From assembly GCF_025602895.1 (NCBI RefSeq), contig NW_026516215.1:1-64000 (forward strand): a stretch of 64,000 nt of DNA, read 5' to 3'. Each line of letters begins with the position of its first letter. Position 1 is the first letter of the stretch. The notes under the pieces were generated by a model, which ran no database searches, was not told the DNA's origin, and saw nothing but the letters and a program-made list of their open reading frames with translations. This DNA comes from Polychytrium aggregatum (lineage: Eukaryota; Chytridiomycota; Chytridiomycetes; Polychytriales). Positions 56,919 through 64,000 of this stretch are shown here, one piece after another. A program made the position numbers and the translations under genes.

Positions 56919-58289
56919 ATGCTGTCATCCCACGCCTCTCCTCGCTCCCCTCGAGCACATCGCTTCCAGGGGTTGCCTCTGTCGCCTCTGGCCACCACCA
57001 CCGAGGCCCTGCTGAGCGACATCGATGCCGCCATCAACGACTTGGCCGTCGAGGCCGAGGATATGCGCTCCCCTCTCGACCGCCCCGCTGCCCTGTCGAC
57101 GGCGGCGCCGCCGAGCCCTATCGAGTCCCGCCGGGTCCTGGAATCCCAGGGCCATCCGCGGCCCAGCCGCCGGCCTTACATCGGTCCGGTCGTTTCGTCC
57201 ATCATTGGCTCTGGCGATTACTGGGGCTACCTCCAGCGCGCTCGTCCGCACTCCGACCCCATCGTCACCCACAAGCTCTTCTTCCTCCTGCAAAACTACA
57301 CCCTCTACGTCTACAAGCAGTACCACCCAAACGTCTCTGCCATCGACCACATGGAGCTCACCGCCTTCTCGACCGCCGAGGTCGGCCACGCTGGGCTGTG
57401 GGTCGTTGACCTGTCGGAGGATGGCCGTCCCGAGCCTCTCACCCCGCTTTCCCCCCGATTCGAGCGGCTGCCGTCCAAGCGGATATGGTCGCTCCACTGC
57501 ACCAACCGCGATGAGATGCTGGCCTGGCTCGAGGTCTTTCGCTCGGCCATCTCCCGGCTGCAGAACGGCGCCGAGCCCATTCGCCATCCGTCGCCCCAGC
57601 CGTCACCCCAGCCATCCCTGGCCCTTGGTCGCTCACGCTCGCTCTCGGACCGACCTAGAGCCCGCGACTCGCAGAGCCCGCACTCCCCGCAGTCGCCGAG
57701 CCGACCACCGCTACCGGATATGCTGAGGCATCCCTCCAACACCTCCGACAGCCTTGAGGCCTTCCGGGTTGGCGGCGCGCGGCGGCCCTCCAATGCCTCG
57801 ACAGACCTCAGTTCCGGAGGCGATCCTGCCACGCCGGTTCGCCGCACCCCGCCCCTGGGCTCGCTCGATGCCCGCGGCCATCGCCGGACAGGCTCCTCGG
57901 CCTCCAACTCGGGTGCCTACTCAACCATGCGCTCGGTGCCGGGCGCTGCCTTTCCTGTCTCTCCTGCCATGGCCGAGGGGCTTCCGCACCCAGGCGGATC
58001 TCCTGCATCGTCATTCTCGGGCTCCGTTCAGGTGCCGACCATGGCTGGTTCGTACACCGAGAGCAACACTCACATGGACCATGTCCGCAACTCGGTGCAG
58101 CCTCGCCCACAGCGCGGCAGCTCGCTGGACATACCCCGTCCCGGTGTTCCTGTCGACATCCAGGACGGACGTCGTCTGCAACAGGTTCGCATCAAGGACA
58201 ACATCTTTGCCGGAAAGAGCCGAACAACAACAAAGCCCCCGATGATCAGCATCCTCAACATGACCTCGTTGACAACCGGTGCACTCTGA
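56919..58289 (+). CDS. PH-domain protein
   Basis: A single open exon of 456 residues from MLSSHASPRSPRAHRF. A pleckstrin-homology domain spans about residues 95-215: GDYWGYLQRARPHSD at its start, HKLFFLLQNYTLYVYKQY and, at the final helix, TNRDEMLAWLEVFRSAI with the conserved Trp. PH domains bind phosphoinositides or proteins and place proteins at membranes. The C-terminal half is Ser/Pro/Arg-rich, probably disordered and phosphorylated (LGRSRSLSDR, GHRRTGSSAS). No other domain is recognised, so the pathway is unknown. Confidence 0.82.
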   Translation: MLSSHASPRSPRAHRFQGLPLSPLATTTEALLSDIDAAINDLAVEAEDMRSPLDRPAALSTAAPPSPIESRRVLESQGHPRPSRRPYIGPVVSSIIGSGDYWGYLQRARPHSDPIVTHKLFFLLQNYTLYVYKQYHPNVSAIDHMELTAFSTAEVGHAGLWVVDLSEDGRPEPLTPLSPRFERLPSKRIWSLHCTNRDEMLAWLEVFRSAISRLQNGAEPIRHPSPQPSPQPSLALGRSRSLSDRPRARDSQSPHSPQSPSRPPLPDMLRHPSNTSDSLEAFRVGGARRPSNASTDLSSGGDPATPVRRTPPLGSLDARGHRRTGSSASNSGAYSTMRSVPGAAFPVSPAMAEGLPHPGGSPASSFSGSVQVPTMAGSYTESNTHMDHVRNSVQPRPQRGSSLDIPRPGVPVDIQDGRRLQQVRIKDNIFAGKSRTTTKPPMISILNMTSLTTGAL

Positions 58290-58300
58290 GGCACCGCGGT

Positions 58301-58374
58301 CTCGTCCTCTGCGATCTCGTCCTCCGCAATCCCGTCCTCCGCAATCTCGTCCTCCGTGGTCTCGTCCTCCGCGG
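58301..58374. repeat. 15-bp minisatellite (TCGTCCTCCGCAATC)
   Basis: Five copies directly after the PH-gene stop codon. Confidence 0.85.
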
Positions 58375-58871
58375 ACTTTCACCTTCCCCTTTTTGCTCTC
58401 TGGGATATTATTCTGTCGATCGTGCTTTGCTTCCTCTCCAGCCTGGGCATCTTGGTGTTGCCTGGCGCCTCTCCTTGCCATTGCTCTGCTTGTTTTGGGG
58501 CTCTCTTGATTTTGTGTATTGCTTTGACCTGGACTGCAGTCTCGGTTTCGGCCTGCAGTCTCGGCCTGCAGTCTCGGTCTGCAGTCTCGGATAGCGCACC
58601 AAGCCAGGCTTTTTTTTTTTTTGTCTGTGCAGCGCTATTGTTCCTGCGCCTAATCCTGGATTATTCGGGGCTCGCTTTCTGGTGGATTTCGTTCTTGTCT
58701 ATATTTATTGCGCATCCAGCTTCCATCGTTCCTCTTTGAATGGAATATATGCACTGCTATGCATCCGGACAATCGGCACCGCACTGCCCCCATCGCCATG
58801 GAGCATGCAGAGCATGCAGCACACGCAGCTTCCCTCATGGAAGCAGATCGAAAGACGCTGTGGCCGCGCCA

Positions 58872-58942
58872 GCCAATCAGCGAATTGAGAGTGTCGCGCC
58901 TGCCCGCTCTCGCCAAATCCGGAAAGCGCGCTCGCATTTAAA
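58872..58942 (+). promoter_or_regulatory. CCAAT and TATA-like promoter of calreticulin gene
   Basis: GCCAATCAG (58872-58880) lies about 60 bp before ATTTAAA (58936-58942), which is about 90 bp upstream of the start codon. The second half of an ER-stress element is not evident. Confidence 0.5.
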
Positions 58943-59030
58943 GCCCTCGTTTGCAGACCTGCCCCTTGGTCGCCATCTGCCTCCGATCCTCCCGCCAGCC
59001 TCCGTCTCGCCCCATCCCCTCGCCTCCACA

Positions 59031-61372
59031 ATGAAGTTGCTGCAGCTCGCCTCGCTCCTGGCCGTGCCCGCCCTGGTCGCCGCCGAGACCTACTTCAAGG
59101 AATCCTTCTCCGATGGTAAGGGGTCGTCGTCGCGCTCCCGGCTGCCGCCATGAGAGCGGTCGCAGCGGCTGTCCTGCCAGCCCAACCCAGTTACTCAGCC
59201 CACCTCCCGCTTCTTTAGATTCGTGGTCGTCGCGATGGGTCCAGTCCAAGGCCAAGGACGACTACGGTGTCTTTACTGTTTCTTCTGGAAAGTTCTATGC
59301 CGACAAGATCGAGAGCCGCGGTAAGTTATCCCCTCCCCTCGCTGCCGAGGTGTGTTGAGCCCGGCGGGTTGAAAGTTTGCGATCGCGCGCCTCCTGGCGG
59401 GGAGAGTGTTTGAGAAAGAGCCCGTTGATCTACCGCTCTCAGCCATGCGACCAGAGCCACTGGGCCAGTCTCTAATGCTCGCTCTCCTGCGGTTCCGTTT
59501 GCGCCTCTCACAGGTCTCCAGACCTCCCAGGACGCCAAGTTCTACTCCATCGCCGCTCCCTTCGAAAAGACCATCGACAACAAGAACAAGGATCTTGTTA
59601 TCCAGTACTCTGCCAAGTTTGAGCAGAACATCGGTAGGGACACTTCTGCCGCCTCTGTTGTCTGCTGATCGAGCGAACCCGTCTTCGCGACAAATGGCGG
59701 GGTTGGATGTGTGAGCATCGTCGATCCGGTCTGATTCGGTCTGGCCTTCCCATCCGAACAAATGCTGTCCGCGCGCCAACAGACTGCGGCGGTGGCTACG
59801 TGAAGGTCCTGCCCCCTGGCTTCGATCCCGAGAACTTCACCGGTGACTCCGAGTACAACATCAGTAAGTTCATACTTGGAGCTCTGTCGACTCTGATGCA
59901 CTCGAGCGCGACAAGATGCGGCGTTTACAGCCTGTGTTGTCGTCAGGGGACATTGATTTACACGTGGGTGGCCCGGAGCATCCGCCGGCCCTCTCCTTCT
60001 CGCGATCGTGTTCCGTACTGATCAGCTCCCTCCATTCCAAATCGCTCCAGTGTTTGGCCCCGATATCTGTGGCTCGTCCAAGCGCGTGCACGTCATCTTC
60101 AACCACAAGGGCACCAACCATCTCATCCAGAAGACCATTGAGCCCGGAAGCGATGAGCTCACTCATCTGTACACCCTCATCGTCAAGCCCGACCAGGTAC
60201 GTATCGCCCTGCTGCTGCCCTTCGCTGCTTTGCAGCGGGCACGATATGTCTTCGACGGCACCCGCCAGCCGATCCACATGCGCCATCTGCTAACTGGCTT
60301 CAAAATGCTGCTTTCCCGCGACATGTGTGCACCTCTACAGACCTACCAGGTTCTTGTCGACAACGTCGAAAAGTCCTCCGGCAGCCTGACCGAGGACTGG
60401 AGCATTCTCCCTCCCAAGACCATCCCCGATCCTGATGCCAAGAAGCCCGAGGACTGGGTTGATGACGAGCTCATCGACGATCCTAGCGACAAGAAGCCTG
60501 CCGACTGGGAAGACGTCCCCGAGTACGTTGCCGATCCCGATGCCGTCAAGCCCGAGGACTGGGACGACGACATGGACGGTGACTGGGAGGCTCCCAAGAT
60601 CCGCAACCCCGACTACAAGGGCGAGTGGACCCCCAAGAAGATTGCCAACCCCGAGTACAAGGGCCAGTGGGTGCACCCCCTGATTCCCAACCCCGAATAC
60701 GGTATGTATAATCGATGCCAAGCTCCCATCCACAGTCGCACGCAAACGGCCGAGACCCAGAGCCGGTGCAACGCAGTGCAGCCGTGCTGATTCTATACAC
60801 TCTATCCAGCCGAGGACTCGTCCCTGGGTCACTACAAGTCTGCTTTCATCGGCTTTGATCTCTGGCAAGTCAAGTCCGGCACCATCTTTGACGACATTAT
60901 CGTCACCGACTCGATTGAGGAGGCCAAGAAGTTTGCCGAAGAGGGCTTTGAGGTCAAGCAGAAGGCTGAGCTCGAGGCCAAGAAGAAGATTGACGAGGAG
61001 GAGGCCAAGAAGGCTGAGGAGGAAGCCAAGAAGGCTGAGGAGGAAGCCAAGAAGGCTGAGGAGGAAGCCAAGGTCGATGCCGAGGAGCCCAAGACTGTCC
61101 GTCTCGAGGCTACCGAGGAGACCACCGAGGAGGTCGAGGCTGAGGAAGTTGTTGAAGAGACCAAGGAGACCAAGAAGGAAGAGGCCAAGAAGGAAACCAA
61201 GAAGGAAACCAAGAAGGAAGAGGCCAAGAAGGAAACCAAGAAGGAAACCAAGAAGGAAGAGGCCAAGAAGGAAACCAAGAAGGAAACCAAGAAGGAGACC
61301 AAGAAGGAGACCAAGGAGCCTAAGGCGACCGAGAAGGTCACCAAGGATGTCCCTGAGCACGAAGAGCTGTAG
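59031..61372 (+). CDS. Calreticulin
   Basis: Seven exons give 485 residues: 59031-59115, 59219-59320, 59514-59633, 59783-59863, 60051-60196, 60341-60701, 60810-61372. The phases agree. A signal peptide (MKLLQLASLLAVPALVAA) starts the protein. The lectin domain carries the conserved disulfide pair (Cys104, Cys136). The P-domain (about 205-298) has IPDPDAKKPEDW-type and GEWTPKKIANPEYKGQW-type repeats. It is a Ca-binding ER chaperone for glycoproteins. There is no membrane segment, so it is not calnexin. It ends HEEL, a variant of the HDEL ER-retrieval signal. The final 150 residues are Lys/Glu/Thr repeats instead of the usual acidic tail. Confidence 0.93.
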
Positions 61373-61911
61373 ATATCCCACACCCACCACTCAGCCCTCG
61401 GTACCGAATCGATTTTCCCATGAGCTGAGCCTCTCTCTTTGTTGCATGGATCCTCTCCATCCCCTGCCTTTGTGACAGGCAATCAAATATACACAATTTA
61501 CTTTGACACATGAAGCCAACGAGACACCGCCCTATCCCATACGCCAGCGGATTGCGCGATCGCCTGTGTCTAGCAAAAGGCCATATATATCCCGTTTCGT
61601 CTGGGGTGCGCTGTTCGGAATCACATCGAGGAGAGGCCTGGTCGAATGCCGACTTGCAGTGGCGAGTGGTAAATCATGGAGCGAGCGTGTTTGAGACCCA
61701 GCACAAGCGACCATTGGCTTCCCAAAGGCAAGGTGGCCTGTCTCCGAGCCACCGTTCTGACACAGTGTGGTTATTGCACCAATCAGGCGGCCCAGGGGGG
61801 GGGGTTCGACCTCCAGCTGGCCGACTCGAGGACCTCTTGACGAAAGTCATCTCATCATCCTCCCCCCCAGCACGCGACACAACCCAAATCCCAGCACTTT
61901 CACCCAGAGAC
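61373..61911. other. Intergenic region after calreticulin
   Basis: Nothing gene-like is seen. AATCAAATATACACAATTT near 61481 may mark the calreticulin transcript end. A G-run is present at 61796-61804. Confidence 0.5.
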
Positions 61912-63189
61912 ATGGAGCCGACACAGCTCGCAAAGCCCGAGCCCGTCGATCGCCTCGAAGCCTTCACCAAAGTGGCGGCCGTCATAAAGGGCTGGAATCC
62001 TGTCTGGCGCCTGCGTCTGCTCATAGGCTTCCAAATCGTAAGTCATCCCAGGCATTGCTTTGAGCGATGCGCCCAAGCCACGGGCAGGCCCGCAGCGAAA
62101 GCCTGCATCGCCGCCCGCACTTCTCATCCTCTATGCCTCTTTGACGGTGTCCACACCCCATCTCACTGACGGAATCATATCCCTCTCCCTCTTCCCCACT
62201 GGAATGTGTCCGTGGCTGCGTTTCTCTCACATCTCAAGCCGGCAACGATCATCATCCTGGCCCTGTCACGCGTCAACAGCATCTATGCCGGCAATTTCAA
62301 TTCAACTTGGTGTTTCGTCGCGCAAATCATCATCCTGCTGCCACTCGTCTTGTTTTCGCTAAAGAAAATCGAGTATACCGACGTCAACCAAAAGCGAAAT
62401 CTGGTCATCGAGCGCGCTTCGCTCACGGTGCGTTCTTCTGATCCCAAGCTAGGAGTGAATGCGCCAAAGCAGGAGAGGGAAGAGGTCCCCCCCCCGCAGA
62501 TCCAGGTTCTGGTGGGAGCGCAGATTTCGGCAGGTTGTGCCGCAACAGGGCGTGCGGAACGATAGAGAGTATCGTGGCATTGATTGATCGATGGCGCTTG
62601 TATCTCAACGAGACAAGCCGTCGCAAAATCCACCGCGGTGAGCAACAAATTGCCGGCCTTGTGCTCACCATCAATGACGCCAATTTACTCTGCGTCCTCG
62701 AATCGCACTTCCATCCACATCCGTACTGCATGCCGCTCTCTGCCCATGGTAGTTCCTCGGCTTTACAATCGTCCTGGGAATGATTGCAACTATCAACTAC
62801 ATGCTGGCCTCAAACGAGCGCGATCTGTGCTTTCGGAACCAACAGCTCAGCGGCCTGGACTGCAGCGCCTATACCACGCCATTGCTTGGGTCAACCTTGG
62901 CTTTTGGATTTACACAGGTGCAGTCCCGTCGTGAGTGCGTTGCTCTTTCGTCCTGATCGAGTCGGGGAATCCCACCCAAGCTTTGATTGTGTCTGGCCGC
63001 TGCGCTTTGCTGCGGAAGGCTTGCAGCTAATATTCATCTGTCCAACAGGCCATTGGATGCAACCTGGTTGTATCGTTCATCATCGAGATCTGGAAGCTAG
63101 GGGACGCACAGAAGAATCCGCAGAGGAGCTCGGTCAGCCAGTCGCAGACAGACGAGAAGCCCATGTCCAAGATGAACATTTCGGCCTAG
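61912..63189 (+). CDS. Four-TM membrane protein, unrecognised
   Basis: Four exons give a 206-residue reading, every junction in phase 0: 61912-62037, 62239-62427, 62753-62917, 63049-63189. The start is MEPTQLAKPEPVDRLEAF. Membrane segments: LRLLIGFQIPATIIILALS, FVAQIIILLPLVLFSL, FLGFTIVLGMIATINYML and STLAFGFTQAIGCNLVVSFI. The short C-terminal tail is polar (QKNPQRSSVSQSQTDEK). The layout of four membrane segments with short termini recalls MARVEL-type proteins, but no family motif is certain. Exon 3 could be preceded by a further small exon in the 325-bp intron. Confidence 0.5.
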
Positions 63190-63373
63190 CGGGCTCTCTT
63201 GATCCGAGGGCAGCTCGGCCGATATATACGCATGGACATCTCCCATAAGGAGCAATGTATTCGAAGCCAGTGCTGCTCTCTCTCTCTCCCAAGCATTTCA
63301 TATCGCGAGGCTGTTGCGGTGGGTGGCAAACCAAGTAATATCATGATGCTGGTCGCCAGGAACAGGACGGCAT

Positions 63374-64000
63374 CTAGTCCTTGTAGCCCTCGATGACGGT
63401 GATGAGGCTGGCGGTCTTGTGAGCCTGGCGAAGATGGAGACCGGTCTTGCTGAACAGGCAGCCGTACTCCTCAAGGGTTCGCTCGCGCCCGGTGGTCAGC
63501 ACCAGCATGTTCAAGTCCATGCATACAGAGTTGGTGGCGCTAGCTTTGCTGCTGGTATCGACAAGGATCTCGAGGACAAAGATGCGGCCGCCTGGAGCCA
63601 TGGCCTTGTAGACGTTCGACAGGATCTGGATGCACTCGTCATCACTCCAGTCGTGGAGAATGTGCTTGAGGATATACGTGTCGCCAGCAGGAATGTCCTT
63701 GAAAAAGTCTCCGGCAACTAGCTCGATGCGATCGCCGAGGCCGAACGGCTCAAGCACGGCCGGTGCGGTCTGGATAACCTCGGGGACTTCCAAGAGGACT
63801 CCGCGAAGGTGCTTCCAGCGGCCCAGGATGGACCCAAGCAGCACGCCGTGCGAGCCGCCGACATCGACCACGACCTCGGACTTGTCCAAAGGCAGCACGT
63901 CCAGGGTCGGCTCGATCGACAGCGACGAGAGGTGGCTCATGGCGTTGGCAAAGTCCTCGGCCTCCTTGGGGTTGCGCTGGAAGTAAGTAAAGATATCACA
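63374..64000 (-). CDS. SAM-dependent O-methyltransferase (partial, runs off right edge)
   Basis: The C-terminal 208 residues of a plant-COMT-like O-methyltransferase. The frame is still open at the window end. Motifs: VVVDVGGSHGVLLGSIL (SAM-binding glycine motif), RIELVAGDFFKDIPAGDTYI (second SAM block) and LKHILHDWSDDECIQIL (catalytic His region), then APGGRIFVLE. Such enzymes methylate hydroxyls of small aromatics or secondary metabolites. The dimerisation N-terminus lies outside the window. Only 184 bp separate its stop from the stop of the convergent four-TM gene. Confidence 0.9.
   Translation of the reverse strand, partial: CDIFTYFQRNPKEAEDFANAMSHLSSLSIEPTLDVLPLDKSEVVVDVGGSHGVLLGSILGRWKHLRGVLLEVPEVIQTAPAVLEPFGLGDRIELVAGDFFKDIPAGDTYILKHILHDWSDDECIQILSNVYKAMAPGGRIFVLEILVDTSSKASATNSVCMDLNMLVLTTGRERTLEEYGCLFSKTGLHLRQAHKTASLITVIEGYKD

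Larger units (their letters stand above)
58290..59030. other. Intergenic region PH gene to calreticulin
   Basis: Starts with a minisatellite, then a CTGCAGTCTCGG repeat (about 58540-58590) and a poly-T run (58609-58621). It ends with the calreticulin promoter. No gene is supported. Confidence 0.6.

Noticed and set aside
60335-61390. Minus-strand 351-residue Leu/Gly-rich frame
   Set aside because: It is the antisense of the Lys/Glu repeats of calreticulin, whose exons and domains are clear on the plus strand.

Overview
The window looks like nuclear DNA of an early-diverging, probably zoosporic (chytrid-like) fungus. Host genes on the right are intron-rich, with short GT-AG introns. They sit beside Ty3/gypsy chromoviruses, a Fanzor-bearing DNA transposon and a block of genes of giant-virus (Nucleocytoviricota) type. 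The lineage is inferred from this mixture; there is no rRNA marker in the window.

Left third (1-26443): nested LTR retrotransposons. Three copies of one chromovirus, here called A, are each exactly 5467 bp with 309-bp LTRs: A1 at 474-5940, A2 at 13816-19282 and A3 at 20977-26443. A1 sits in an old, broken gypsy element B (1-473 and 5941-8331). A2 sits in a second chromovirus C (8332-19873, LTRs 415 and 417 bp). A3 sits in a virus-type D5 primase-helicase gene. C is flanked by B on one side and by the D5 gene on the other, without a target duplication, so it marks a rearrangement as well as an insertion.

Giant-virus-like island (19874-34893): the interrupted D5 primase-helicase, a Cys/His-rich zinc-cluster gene, an F-box-like gene, a SET-domain gene that shares the zinc cluster, and remains of a second D5-like helicase. 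All are treated as fossils.

Repeat belt (34894-43443): two related long-TIR palindromic elements, tRNA-derived SINE-like copies, a tiny MITE, and a 4.1-kb DNA transposon (38396-42500). The transposon has 90-bp inverted repeats, an apparently intact IS630/Tc1-mariner transposase and an apparently intact Fanzor (eukaryotic TnpB-like RNA-guided nuclease). Its right end abuts a CA microsatellite, and telomere-like CCTAA repeats lie about 600 bp further on. This transposon is the most interesting system in the window.

Right third (43444-64000): ordinary host genes. In order: an AIG1/ADTRP-like membrane hydrolase, TFIIIB subunit BDP1, a GTT1-like glutathione S-transferase, an AGC-family pseudokinase (minus strand), a TMEM53/DUF829 alpha/beta-hydrolase, a PH-domain protein, calreticulin with an unusual Lys/Glu tail, an unrecognised four-TM protein, and an O-methyltransferase running off the right edge (minus strand). 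Intergenic spaces here are rich in minisatellites. Exon structures were derived by hand from splice signals and phase, and need transcript confirmation.
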